A stretch of 64,000 nt of DNA. Origin: Phytoseiulus persimilis. Taxonomy: Eukaryota; Arthropoda; Arachnida; Mesostigmata; Phytoseiidae. The notes under the pieces were generated by a model, which saw only the letters and a program-made list of their open reading frames with translations, had not been told where the DNA came from and ran no database searches. The position numbers and the translations under genes were made by a program. Numbering within the stretch: the stretch's first letter is position 1; each line of letters begins with the position of its first letter. The stretch covers positions 6,634,001-6,698,000 of the forward strand of contig CM075102.1 in the NCBI GenBank assembly GCA_037576195.1. Direction: 5' to 3'. This document shows, one piece after another, positions 1-9,923 of the stretch.

Positions 1-378
1 ATTCCCAGCTCTCTGAGCTTCGTCCACAGCGTATTTCTACATACTCGATCGTAAGCAGCTGAGAAGTCCAGGAAGCAACATACCAGTCCCTCTTTCCGGA
101 GTCTGGATAGCTCTATGGCACTCGTTAGGATGAAGATATTATCTTAACCTCTCCTGTCCTTCCTGAACCGTGGTTGCATTTCTCCCAATATGTTCTCGTT
201 CTCCATCCATTCTGATATCCTGTTTGCCAGGATTTTCATGAATAGTCGGTGGAGCACGGGGGAGATTGTTAGAGGTCTGTATGTCAGAAGGTTGCCCCGG
301 GTGGAGTTTGGCTTCTCCAACATGACTAGTCTTCCTTCTTTCCAGTCCTCCGGGATCTCTTCCTGTCCATCTAGGATC

Positions 379-1128
379 TTATTGAATGACTTGGCTGATA
401 TATCCTCGTCCCATTTCCTCCAGGTCCTTTACGATTCCGCTTGGGATTTTGTCGAGTCCCATAGCGGATGCTTTCGACAGCCTGGCGAGTGCCTTGGAGA
501 CTTCTGCCTCCGTGACTACTATCCCGGTAGGTTCCATCTTCCCTACCTGTGGGGGTTCCACATTTGGATGAGTCGCCATGAGTATCATCTTTCCCACATG
601 AGTAAGGTGATAAGCCGTTCGGGATCGGGGAATTTCCTCTCCGCGTTCGTCTCTCAGTTTATCCCTTTTGCTCTCGCCTCTGTTGCCTCTATTCACGATT
701 CGCCAGAAGCGTCTGCCTTTCTCATGTCTCGGTGCGTTAAGTACGTATGAGAGAGTTTTCCGCTCTCTCACTCGTAGCTCCTTCGCTACCGCCGCTCTGA
801 CTCTCTGCTGTTGTGTGCGGTACGCTCTCAACGCCTCCTCCTCTCCCATTCCGGGTTTGCGGGCCGCTCTGTAGGCTTGGTGGGCTGCTTTGCGGAGCTG
901 GGTCTCCTCTTTGATTTCTCTCGAGAAAACCATGGGACGATCTCGTACTTTCAGTTTTCGGCATGCTTGCTTTGATGCTGACGCGATTTCGTTTTTCAGC
1001 TCGTCGTACGTTACGTGTCCTCTCAATGCACTAGTCCACAGCCCTTTTTGGACGAGAGCTGCTGCTTTCCGGGAATCTATGATTGAGATTTTTTTGCAGT
1101 GGGTCTCCTGGCCTTTTCCAATTTGCAT
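379..1128 (-). pseudogene. LINE linker and N-terminal reverse transcriptase region
   Basis: A 249-residue frame, rich in basic helices, ends in a segment of the type ALxxLxxxxAxGxDxIPxxxVKDL, which precedes finger motif 1 in LINE reverse transcriptases. It overlaps the end of the endonuclease frame, so the polyprotein is shifted between the two. An almost identical frame of the same length lies at 15275-16024. The rest of the reverse transcriptase lies outside this copy because the window starts there. Confidence 0.75.
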
Positions 1129-1778
1129 TGGATCGTGATCAGGTTGTGGTCTGAGATATTGGTGATCAGTCTTTCGTCGTCAATTTTCACGTGTTGGACT
1201 AGATCCGCTGCTGCGTGGTTAGCCAGCACATAATCTATGACCGCTGATTTCCTCGTATATCTCCCTTCGCATTTTTCTGAGCCATTCAGGATTGTCAGCC
1301 TGTGTTCAGTTAGGAAGTCTTCGAGCAATCTGCCTCTTGTATTTGATTTGCCATCAAATTCCAGATGTGCGTTCATATCTCCCCCGATCAGAATGTAGTC
1401 TGTGTGCTCACATTTTGTTCTGATCAGTTTCGAGATTTCTGTGTACAGATTTCCGTTTTCCTCTTTTTCCGAGTATGAGACGTACACACTGGTGAGGATC
1501 AGCCTTTTCGAGTTGTACTTAATCGCCAACGCCATCCAATCCGTACCTTCCTCCGTCCACTCTTGGTCAGGGTACACATTGCTCAGTATTCCTACGCCTC
1601 CCGTAGGAGTTCTGTTGGTTGCAGTTTTTCGGTTGCTTCCAACCCATAGGTATCCTTGGATTACGGGTGGATTTTGTAGATTTGTTAGATGGGTTCCCTG
1701 TACTAGAGTGTAATCAATCCTCTCTTTTCTGAGGATATCCCCTTCTATAATAATTAAGCCCATTTGGAATGAGTACAT
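1077..1778 (-). pseudogene. LINE apurinic-type endonuclease domain
   Basis: The 233-residue frame shows the endonuclease/exonuclease/phosphatase pattern: a GGDMNAH motif (catalytic Asp/Asn) at about residue 135, a DYVLAN strand, and SDHNLI near the C terminus, which is the SDH signature of APE-type LINE endonucleases. This domain nicks target DNA to prime reverse transcription. The N-terminal strand of the fold is missing from this frame, so the domain is incomplete here. The homologous stretch in the second copy (15973-16469) is divided between two frames. It is read directly upstream of the linker and reverse transcriptase of the same LINE. Confidence 0.8.
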
Positions 1779-2480
1779 CCGTTTATATTCAAAACTGCAA
1801 TATTTATTGGGACATCATTGGGTTTTCTTCCCGCTCTAACTCTCGTTGGGCTCGTCCGATGTTTTCCATTGGTAGTCATTCGTGCTCGAGGATCTACCGC
1901 TGTTTTACCGCCGCTCGGTTCGATGGTTCGCCATTCTTGGTTCTCTTCCTCTCCGAGGGCGGGTTCGGGGCTGCTAGGGACGATTCCTGATTTTGGGGTG
2001 AGACGCCGAGCTTCCACTCGGTCCTTCTCTTCTCGGATTTGGCCTGTGCGGTTGTCTGCAGCTTCTGCCTGCTCCGTCCCCTTTCGGCTGGGGTTTCGGC
2101 GGTTGTCGGCCGCTTCCACCTGCTTCACCTGGTCGAGAATTTGGGGTTTCCGTCCCCGGTCTCTCTTCACCTTGTCTCTGCTTGTCGTCCCTGGAATGAT
2201 CGAATTTGCGTTTGTCTGGCTGTCGGCCTCTGGCTGCATCCCTCGATCTGGTTCCATACGCCTCTGTGACAGCTGCTTTTCGGAGTAGTTGGAGCTTTTC
2301 TTTTTCCCTCTCCTTCCGCAGATTTTCCCTGTCTTGTCTGGCTTTGTCTCTCTGTGCCAACATCTCCATCATTCTCTCCTTGTTCTCCGTGATCTTCGCC
2401 CGGGTAGCCTCGTCTGAGTCTAGCTTGGCCAGGGAGCGTTCAAGGAGGATCTTCTTAATGACCTCGTATCCCGCTTAGGA
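1754..2480 (-). pseudogene. LINE ORF1-like region (charged, proline/arginine-rich)
   Basis: The minus-strand reading gives a lysine/glutamate/arginine-rich stretch (residues such as RKEREKEKLQLLRKA) followed by a proline- and arginine-rich part, spread over two overlapping frames of 132 and 167 residues. It lies directly upstream of the endonuclease, which is where ORF1 or the N-terminal part of a LINE polyprotein belongs. I see no zinc knuckle or RRM. The helical, charged segment at about 2372-2250 is likely a coiled coil. The same sequence recurs at 16641-17365. The frame is broken, so no intact product is expected. Confidence 0.5.
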
Positions 2481-2590
2481 GTAGGTCGCTTTGAAAGGAT
2501 CATCCTTGCCGCTGTCGACGTCGAGGAATCTGCGATCTCTGGAGATGTTGCGGAGATCTATGGAGTTGAACTCCCCTCTCATCGCCTCGA

Positions 2591-3630
2591 CGCTTTCATC
2601 ATGACGGAGCCAAGTCAGGAGAATATGGCGGGTGGGGAGCAACCGAGTAGCTCAGGCGAAGACCGGCAAGAGTTTCCCGAGTAGATTTGGATGTGTGAGC
2701 CGGGGCGTTGTCGTGGAGCAAAATCGTTCGTTGCTTCCTGGTGGCGAAATGCGGTCGTTTCTCAGCTACCGGGCGGGTCAAATCGATGAGTTGTTGCTGG
2801 TAGCGTGCTGCATCGACCGTTTCACCCGGTTTCAGGAGCTCGAAGTAGATCACGCCCTCCTGGTCCCACCAAACACACAGCATCGTCTTTTTTCCGACCT
2901 TGTTCGGCCTTGCAGTCGAAGGACCTGATTCCCCCGGGTTCACCCACGCTGCTTTTCGCGCTGGGTTGTCGTACAACACCCACTTCTCATCGCTGGTTAC
3001 GATAAAGTGCGGGAAACCTTTTTTTTTTGTTGCCGCAGGAGCAGTTCTTGGCAAATGATCAAACGGGTGTTTTTCTGCTCTTCTGATAACTCATGAGGGA
3101 CCTAGCGCCCGACCTTCCGGACCTTCCCCAGAGCCTTGAGTCGCTTCGAAAGGGCTGACTGAGTCACATTCAGCTGAGCGGCGAGCTCCTCTTGGGTCTG
3201 GGCGCTGTCTTCCTCCAGCAAACGCTCCAAGTCCTGTTCCTTGAAATTTTTTTGTGGTCTTCCCCGAGATTCATTCTCAAGATCGACATCGCCTTCTCGG
3301 AACCTCTCGTACCAGTTGTAATATGTTCTCCGGCCTAATGCATGCTCGGGATAGGCTTGAACGAGCAAATCGTGGGCTTCACTCGCTGATTTCCCCAATC
3401 GAAAGAAGGTCAAAAGCGATGCCCGCAAATTGCGGGGTGACGGCGTGTAATCGCCCATGTTCGAAAGTACACCGAAAATCTCAGTGAACTCCACTTGCCA
3501 ATTTGATTCAGGCGCTGGAAAGCTTTACTCATGCAGTAAACATCACTACCAATTTGGCGCGAAAATTTGAACCACAGGCTGCTTCAGCGCCATTCGAACA
3601 GAGAGTGCACTTTTATAGGAATAGACCTGG
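2591..3630 (-). mobile_element. mariner transposon, 5' part, copy 1
   Basis: The minus strand encodes a mariner transposase in two frames: an N-terminal helix-turn-helix half (3494-3102, 130 residues) and a catalytic half (3054-2599) with SDEKW, LLHDNAPAHT and YSPDLAPS signatures carrying the three catalytic aspartates, the last two about 36 residues apart. The halves are separated by an in-frame TAG where the family has Trp before VPHEL, so no full transposase can be made. The 5' terminal inverted repeat (CCAGGTCTATTCCTAT read on the minus strand) ends at 3630. The 3' part is cut off by the LINE at about 2590. This copy lacks about 32 bp present at 17490-17520 in the second copy. Confidence 0.9.
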
Positions 3631-4650
3631 TGATGTGCCAGGAGAAGCGGGCCGGCGAGTATCCCCTTCATCTCTGAGAAACACTTTGTATGCTCTTTAG
3701 TCCACACGAACACCTGGTCCTTGGCGAGCAGTTTCTCTATGGGGGCTTTGATTGGTGATCCACAAATTTGCCGTAATATAGTTCACCAGGCCGAGCAATG
3801 ATCGCACCTCTTTCTGGTTCGTAGGAGCGGCCAGCGACTGAATCGGCGCAACTCGTTTTGGATCTGGCTCAAGGCCCTCGTCTGACACGATCAAGTCCAG
3901 GTACTTGACCTTTGTTTGCCTGGAGTTGCACTTCTCCAAACGCAGGTGGAAACCCCACTTCTGGAGTCTATCCAATACGGCCACGAGACGGCGATCATGA
4001 GCGGCGGTGTCTGGAGCCATGATCAGAATATCATCCGAATAGACCAGGACCCCATCCAGACAAACCAATACCTGCTCAATGGCCTTCTGGAAAATCGCTG
4101 GGGCGGTCTTCAGGTCGAAAACCAACCTCTTGTAGCGGTACAGACCCCGATAAGCTTGGCTCTCTTTGTCCAACCGCAACTGCAGATAAGCATCAGCTAG
4201 ATCGAGCTGCGAAAAGAATCTGCTCCCGGAGAACTTGACCATGATCTCCTCCATGTTCGTTAACGGGTGATTCCTGTCCTCCAAGGCGGCATTGAGGCCC
4301 GTAGAATAGTCTGCACACACTCCAAGACTTCCATTGGATTTTTTACGACCACGATTGGAGAAGCCCAGTCCGACTCTTCCACCTTTTCAATCGCACCGAT
4401 TCCCAGCAGGCTGTGCAACTCTCCATCGACTTGTTCCTTGAACGCAATGGAAATACGTCGTGGAGGCAACTGCGTAGGCTCGTTACTGGTTCTGACATCT
4501 ATCACATGGAGCGACGTCGTGGGAAAGAAAACATAAATCCCCTCTGCTCTGCTCTCTCGAATCATTGCCGACTCCTGTCGATTCTACTGACACTTCCACT
4601 TCCATGTTCAGCTGAAATCTCTCCTCTTCGGGACCAGTAACCAGACATAG
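3631..4650 (-). mobile_element. Ty3/Gypsy pol fragment (RT), copy 1, fossil
   Basis: The minus strand encodes a Ty3/Gypsy reverse transcriptase region with an active-site motif YSDDILI and flanking palm sequences, plus the thumb/connection start (SLLGLVNYI). It is the 5' neighbour of the mariner, which interrupts the pol gene just after the RT. The homologous element in the second copy supplies RNase H and integrase on the other side of the mariner. The element is broken, with several breaks. From 4476 leftwards it is duplicated at 18551-19396. Confidence 0.85.
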
Positions 4651-5060
4651 TCCGAAACAACAGCCCTATCCTTTACAATTATTCACCACTCGTTCTGCAC
4701 AGTATGACTCCACGTTCTTCCCTCGCGAATCTCTCCTTTGGGGTGCCCTTCGCTCCCAAGTCTCCCCTCCGGCGTACAATGCCAAAATCTTCCGAACTTC
4801 CGTCCTCTCGCACTTCCAGATACAAGAGCCTTGGTTTTTTTCCATGGGTATCAACTATACATCAATTCCACTCTTCGGGGTCGTGCGCAAATGCATTCCA
4901 TACCTATGGCTCTTCTCCCATTATCATTCTTCCTTTCCTCCGCACCCACAGTTCCTTTTGTGAATCATCGAGCGTTTCCTCCGTGAGTTGTTCTCCCGAG
5001 AAAAAAGCAAATGATATCGAGGATATTTCGGCTACATGAATTCATTAACACTGATGAAGA
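4651..5060. repeat. Unassigned stretch with a short dispersed repeat (about 4850-5035)
   Basis: No gene is visible here. About 185 bp (4850-5035) recur with moderate divergence at 59640-59850, and the last 70 bp or so recur at about 30005-30060, each time in the same orientation. At 4850 and 30005 the repeat abuts the 3' side of the capping-enzyme-like gene; at 59640 it precedes the recombinase-like gene. It could be the edge of the mobile unit that carries the cassette, or an independent short repeat. Confidence 0.55.
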
Positions 5061-5063
5061 CAA

Positions 5064-6182
5064 TCAGAATAACTCTTGGAGGTCAGTGTAGTCGACAGGA
5101 GTTCGCTCACTTGAAAATTTCGGTTTTTTGGGAGCTCTACAGTTCCCGGTGCCGCTATCCTCTCTGGATCTTTTGGAACCGATGCTCTCAGTATTGATAA
5201 CTGTTGTTGGCTCCGCTCGCCTCCCAGGAGAAGCTTCCTCGACTGCGGACGCCGAATTCTTCCTTGTTACTCCAACCTTCGAGCGTATGAAGCCTAGAAG
5301 GTCGTCTTTGGTCGGTTGGGACCCTGACGATTGGTCCGTAGACTGACAGCTCTGCCATTCAAGAAGACCGGGACAGACTCCGGGGGTGTAAGCCGTCCGT
5401 ATGGGCTGGAGTAATATACCTAGGATATTGTGGGGAACCTGTGAACGGAACTTGGCTGCCAGGAGCTTCTCCGTCATATCAAGGCCGAAGGTCTCCTTCT
5501 TCCCTATCTCAAAAGGCTCGTCGACTACCTTGATCTGGCCGTCGAGAATGGCCTGACTCCGCGCACCGATGATTTCCTTGTCGATGCACAACTTCCTTAT
5601 GTCGAAGCTCATGAGGCCGACCTTGTCGACCCGGAAATGAGCGATGTCCCGAACGAGAAAACGAGGGTGGACCTTGCCGTTTTCCCGGTCAAAAACCATT
5701 TCCCCGTCGAGTAGGGTGCAGAAGAGGTGCTTTCGAGGATCCTTCCGGTATGGGAATTTCATATTCGCAACGGAGAAAGCATTGTTCCTCTCGTCGAGAA
5801 GATATATCTCACCGGCCTGGGCGATGAGCATCAGGAAACGAACTCCACCTGATTTCCAGGTGACTCCGTATGGCTCTTTGGTCACCGTTGGGAGGCTTTG
5901 CACTCCCAAACTTCTCGGCTTCGCTCCTGGGAAGCCGGCACCCTGATATCCGGAGAGCTGGGCGGCCACCTTCCGCACCATGCACGACTCCTCTTCGTCC
6001 TCGATGAAGGTTACACCGGGAACTTGCTCCATGAGCTCCCTCGAGCTGTTTGGGGACTCGAAGCGGTTTGCCACCGTGACGCTGCGGGATTGCTGTGTTT
6101 GGAGCATATCGATCTTCTTTGTGTGTTTGATGGCTCCGGAAGATGATTGAGAAACTGTTCGAATTTCGAACTCGAGCTCCAA
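5064..6182 (-). CDS. mRNA capping enzyme guanylyltransferase-like protein (cassette copy A)
   Basis: An uninterrupted, intronless frame of 372 residues. Residues 80-180 follow the metazoan RNGTT guanylyltransferase closely: an FPGAxP entry motif (84-89), the nucleotidyl lysine region WKSGGVRF (109-116), an F-YRKD segment (144-148), motif III TLLDGE (156-161) and PRFLVRDI (173-180). In the family, the motif I lysine is covalently GMP-linked and reads KxDG; here it reads KSGG, whereas copy B has KSDG. Motif IV (normally DGLIF) reads LGILLQP, and the KxK of motif V is not seen. The RNA triphosphatase domain and the OB fold of the roughly 600-residue animal enzyme are absent; the C terminus is a charged tail with a KKPK-type basic patch. 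It is divergent to the TGS1-like gene at 8526. Fold assignment is firm; catalytic activity is doubtful. Confidence 0.85.
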   Translation of the reverse strand: MELEFEIRTVSQSSSGAIKHTKKIDMLQTQQSRSVTVANRFESPNSSRELMEQVPGVTFIEDEEESCMVRKVAAQLSGYQGAGFPGAKPRSLGVQSLPTVTKEPYGVTWKSGGVRFLMLIAQAGEIYLLDERNNAFSVANMKFPYRKDPRKHLFCTLLDGEMVFDRENGKVHPRFLVRDIAHFRVDKVGLMSFDIRKLCIDKEIIGARSQAILDGQIKVVDEPFEIGKKETFGLDMTEKLLAAKFRSQVPHNILGILLQPIRTAYTPGVCPGLLEWQSCQSTDQSSGSQPTKDDLLGFIRSKVGVTRKNSASAVEEASPGRRAEPTTVINTESIGSKRSREDSGTGNCRAPKKPKFSSERTPVDYTDLQELF

Positions 6183-7600
6183 CGTGTAAGCTCACGCAGG
6201 CGAATGCGAAGAGTCCCAATAACTACGAGCGTTCTATCTGCTGATTTCAAGTCGGCGCTACCTTGTTTGACCAATGGATGAGCCTCAAATTTTTGAGTTG
6301 GAATGCGTTTCAACCCCAACTCTCACTGCCCCGGGGTACAGACGCAGTTGCCCATCTGTTATGAGGGCACACCCGCGACCTTCGGGGAGTGCGGTCAGGG
6401 TTGAGCTCTTGCTGTGACTCGCAACCACAACGGGGTTTGACTGGGCTTATGCAGCGGCAAAAGTACCGGAGCTCTCTCGTTTTATTCTACGAGGCTGATG
6501 AGAAATAGAGATCGTCTTTGTTTGGGAGAACTCCATCACTCATGCTGATCGGACCCACTTGTTCAATCGATAGCATGATATCTCATGTGGTGCGTCAAGC
6601 TCGCCCCGGTGCCAGCCCGGCCCCAGCGTAACGATGACGTAAGCGTAACTCAAGTCCCCTCTCGGAATTAGCCCAGGCGAGCCATTTAGCGTAGCTATAC
6701 GCTAAAATCACACTTTATCTCCGAATTCCGGAACGAAAATTCCTGTGAATGTACTTGCGAGGGGATCCAGCATTCTGAGCTCGAGAGAAAATCGATTTTC
6801 ACCCCTCGGAGGTAACGCGAGCCTAGGCAAGCACCTTGCAATTCTTCAGGATGCGCGACCTCAAAAGAAACCGCGGATCGAGTTTCAGCGCCACGGAGGG
6901 GGCATATGTTGCGGCGTTGCTCACTCTTCAGCTCAGTTCGAGACCTGAATCACGGAGAATCCAGGTCTGAATATCAATCATCATGAATGTGGGCTAGCAA
7001 CGGCAGGTTTCGCGGAAACCAGGGGGCGGAAGACTGAACCCCTCAGGAGGGAGTCCAGCAATCTCTAAGTGGGGGATATGCCAGGTCAACTTCTCGGCTA
7101 GCTACATTGCACTATCGATTAATCGATGTATGTTCATTCCCTCATGTGCTCACCTCATATTGGTTTCCTCGCGTCGTCGTGTGTGGTATTCGAGCAAGAC
7201 TCTGGTCATCCGAAGCTTTCGGCATAAACAGGGATCAGAATGAGGTTGACCTCTCCCGCATCCATCAAAAGTTCCTGACTGCTAAGGGTTGGTGTGGTGG
7301 AAGAGAATGAGTTAACCGGAAGAAGCAGACTTCGACCTTGCGATGGCATCGCGAGCATTGCCTTCGCTGCCGATAATTCCGTCTCGAACGAACACCGGTG
7401 AAATGACGGCACCTCGAAGCGACTCATGCATGTTTTTCTGGCAGAAGGACAAGGCTTTCTCGACTTGGGGTTCCGCTTTGCATGTGGCCAGGGGTTTCGA
7501 TATCCTCCTAAGGACTATCTTTCGCGAATCGTGATCCGTTCACCCGAACATTCTCGCGATGTGAAGTCCTGCCGCGGAAAGCCCCATGGAGACGAAGCAG
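6183..7600. other. Divergent intergenic region with an extra 0.9-kb segment
   Basis: This lies between the two divergent cap-enzyme genes. 6183-6316 and 7216-7600 have counterparts in copy B (31238-31380 and 31380-31740), but 6317-7215 has none, so it is an insertion in A or a deletion in B. I see no coding domain or clear terminal repeats in that 0.9 kb. The join in B leaves a continuous plus-strand frame (31323-31465) whose two halves appear on either side of the extra segment in A, which favours insertion in A. Promoters for both genes may lie in the shared flanks; no clear TATA box is seen. Confidence 0.55.
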
Positions 7601-8170
7601 TTCAGACGAACTGGCGCTGCGAAACCGCATGCCACGGCGAAACTTACTGATTGGTAGAAGATTCCGGTCAGAAACCCTCAAAAGTCAGACAGTTCCTGCG
7701 CACACTGATTTACAACGGTCATCGAAATGATCTGCGGTCTCAACTCAGGAGAAGGCTCCAACGATTCCCTTAAGATAATTTCGTATTTCGCGGTCGTTTC
7801 GTGAGCTTTCTCATTGACTAGAGTGAGCGGCGTCCCAACTTCGACAGGCGTGACCAGGTTTCCTCCTGGGGGCGGCACGAATTTCTCTCCCTTCACCTAT
7901 TTTCACGCATACTTCCCTCTACCTTCTCCCGAGTCGTTCATGGAGTCCGCTGCAAACAGTTGGGCGTTTTGGCGTCAGCTGGCGCTCATCGAACAGGATC
8001 AGTGCATTCACGGTCTACTCGAGAAAACACTCAGAGAACCATTGCCATCTGTGTTGCTTGCTCTCATCATTAGTCTCATCACTGACCAGAATGATCCATT
8101 GGGAGTGGCAGCCAGTCCCACACATTGTCAGAAGTTCCTCAGAATGATTGAGACAACCTCAGAATTCTGA
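7600..8170 (+). pseudogene. Unrecognised conserved reading frame between the cap genes (copy A)
   Basis: The clearest frame (7814-8170, 118 residues) and the stretch before it match copy B (37257-37720) at protein level in the same strand and relative place. Shared phrases include VSGV-TSTGV, FHAYF, ESFMES, NSWAF-RQLALIEQ and LREPL. In A the upstream part (counterpart of B residues QRFIEIICGLNA) is spread over frames, so this copy is probably broken or is several exons of a longer protein. I do not recognise the family. It might be an upstream part of the TGS1-like gene, which follows on the same strand after 8170-8525, or a separate third gene of the cassette. Confidence 0.4.
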
Positions 8171-8525
8171 TCTCGCATCGCCAGATTGCTCCAACCCTTC
8201 TCCGAGAGAATCCCAGCTTCTCTGGGCGGGGTCGACCTCTCTCTGAGAGAAGCCAACCTTCTCTGGGCGGAGTCGACCTCTCTCCGACCCCATTCCTATT
8301 AAAGTCTGAGTCCTAGCGAACAACTCAACACTGTTCTTTGAAAGTGACAAGTGAGTGCTCTCAAGTTCCAATCGAGCTTCTCGTTGATCAAAGTCCAGAA
8401 TGCCGTCAATTTTCATTTCTCGGAGGAACGCCGACTTCACTGGCGCCCAACCAGGTCGTGGTTCACATTGTGCATCGGATCCACGTATCAAACTCGAGGA
8501 GTCTAGGCGCAACCGAAGCGCGCAA

Positions 8526-9923
8526 ATGAATCGGCAAGTTTACGAGTCGGATGGTCCCGGAACGTCGCCGAGCATCGAGGGCTGCGAGCCGATCCTTTAT
8601 CCGGCCCCCATCCCCGGCCGACCATTCATCCTCCACCTCGTGATGGCTCGCGGAGTTTCGATCGCCGAAGTGTTCAGCGCCCTCCGGGGTGCGGACGTCG
8701 TTCTACAGACGTCGATCGTCTCCACGACGAAGGCTTCGACTGAGACGTTCCTCCTGTCGGATGGCCGCCCTGGCCACTACAACGTGCATGTCGGGGGAGC
8801 GCGATGTGTGGCTCACCTCTTACGCCACGAGCCCCAGCACTCAGGGCACGAAGGCGCCTTCGCGACCGGCTACTCTTCCTTCTTGTGTGGCTCCCGAGGA
8901 GGATGCGTATCCCGCGTCGTACTGCAGGGGAGCTTCAAGAATACACCCGTCGTAGTCAGCAGGTCGTACTCCTCTGACTGCCACAAAGTCTTCAAGAACA
9001 AGCGCTGCTGGGTGCCAGCGCGCCGCGCTCCAGCGTCCAACCGAGTTTGCGCGTGCCGCAGACCACCGTTGCGCCGACCGCTGCTCGAGGCTGGACCGAG
9101 CGCTGGCTTACTCTTCTCCGCGCCGGCAGAAGCGAAGGAGCTCAGTCTGGCCGTGGCCCCTTGCGTCGAGTGCGAGAGCGGCCTGGCCAGAGAGGTGAAG
9201 ACCCTCCGCGACTCGGTGGAAGCTGCTTCAGCTCAGCGGGGCTTCTCTGGAGCCGAAGGGAGTGAAAGCCTGGAGAAGTATCACGCCCAGAGGTTTCGAT
9301 TGGTGTCCCGTTTCACCCAAGAGCTTTCACTGAGCCGGCAAGCCTGGTTCTCGATATGCCCGGAGGAGATCTCGAGGCACATCGCTCGTCGTGTTGTCTC
9401 CCTGAGCCGAAAGCTCGGCAGGAAGATTCGGGTCTTCGACCCATTCTGCGGAGCGGGCGGCAACATCGTACAGGCTGCCCTGATGGACGAGGTCTCGCAC
9501 GCTTTCGCCAGCGACATCAGCGCCTCGGAGGTCCAGTGCGCGAATAGGATGGCGGACCTGTACGGCGTCCCTCGTTCGAAAATGTCGTTCAGGGTCAGCG
9601 ACATTTTTCACATGGAAACGGGCATGTTCAAGGAGCCCGTCGATGCGATCATCTGCAGCCCTCCCTGGGGTGGTCCAGCTTATCTGACTGGGGTTTACGA
9701 CCTCACTCGGATGAACCCGAGCTATGACAGGATCCTGAAGCACTGCGCCCGCTTCACTCGCAATCTCGCCCTTCTGCTCCCCAGGACGGTTGCTGTGGAT
9801 CAGCTCGCGGGGACGGCAGGAGCGGCAGGGTCGGTCCAGGGCGTAGAGCTGGAGCTAAACTTCTTAGCAGGGAAGATCAAGACGTCAACCGCATACTATG
9901 GAGACTTGATAAATAATCATTAA
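8526..9923 (+). CDS. TGS1-like cap guanosine-N2 methyltransferase (cassette copy A)
   Basis: The open frame reaches back to 8400, but the ATG at 8526 is preferred: it has A at -3 and begins the sequence shared with copy B (MN-Q--YES-GPGTSP). That gives 465 residues without introns. The C-terminal 215 residues (from about 9270) align along their length with trimethylguanosine synthase 1: KY-AQR-RL-SRF and WFS--PE-I--HIA at the domain start, the AdoMet loop FDPFCGAGGN (about 9433), an acidic DIS strand, the catalytic SPPWGGPAY (about 9657, with the Trp that stacks on m7G in the family) and the closing NFL--K--T-TAYYGDLI. The known reaction converts m7G caps to 2,2,7-trimethylguanosine. The N-terminal 250 residues (GCEPI-YPAPI-GRPFI, HYNVHVGGARC) match copy B but no family I know. 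An AATAAA overlaps the stop at 9922. All catalytic motifs look intact. Confidence 0.88.
   Translation: MNRQVYESDGPGTSPSIEGCEPILYPAPIPGRPFILHLVMARGVSIAEVFSALRGADVVLQTSIVSTTKASTETFLLSDGRPGHYNVHVGGARCVAHLLRHEPQHSGHEGAFATGYSSFLCGSRGGCVSRVVLQGSFKNTPVVVSRSYSSDCHKVFKNKRCWVPARRAPASNRVCACRRPPLRRPLLEAGPSAGLLFSAPAEAKELSLAVAPCVECESGLAREVKTLRDSVEAASAQRGFSGAEGSESLEKYHAQRFRLVSRFTQELSLSRQAWFSICPEEISRHIARRVVSLSRKLGRKIRVFDPFCGAGGNIVQAALMDEVSHAFASDISASEVQCANRMADLYGVPRSKMSFRVSDIFHMETGMFKEPVDAIICSPPWGGPAYLTGVYDLTRMNPSYDRILKHCARFTRNLALLLPRTVAVDQLAGTAGAAGSVQGVELELNFLAGKIKTSTAYYGDLINNH

Larger units (their letters stand above)
1..2590 (-). mobile_element. Non-LTR retrotransposon (APE-type LINE), copy 1, cut by window edge
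   Basis: Reading on the minus strand gives a charged, low-complexity ORF1-like region (about 2480-1754), then an apurinic-type endonuclease (1778-1077), then a linker and the start of reverse transcriptase (1128-379) running off the window. It sits inside a mariner whose coding sequence stops at about 2590. The same LINE is seen whole in the second copy (13401-17476), where the mariner resumes on its far side. The clade is uncertain; a Jockey/CR1/I-group element is the best guess from the endonuclease plus the C-terminal Cys-His motif. Confidence 0.85.
1..4476. repeat. Segmental duplication, copy 1 (partial at window edge)
   Basis: This block matches 14897-19396 almost base for base in the same orientation, at an offset of about 14.9 kb, with only scattered substitutions and small indels. 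It carries the same LINE/mariner/Gypsy nest with identical junctions, so it is a duplication of an already nested block, not independent insertions. The match starts at or before base 1 and ends near 4476, where the two Gypsy sequences part company. Tandem duplication, gene conversion or an assembly duplicate could each explain it. Confidence 0.9.

Noticed and set aside
1818-2288. Plus-strand frames of 156 and 76 residues over the LINE ORF1 region (and 16705-17175)
   Set aside because: They mirror the minus-strand charged ORF1 and are duplicated only because the DNA is; composition is that of an antisense frame.
6317-7215. A small nuclear or ribosomal RNA gene in the extra segment of cassette A
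   Set aside because: I looked for conserved U-snRNA, 5S and tRNA box sequences and saw none that fit.
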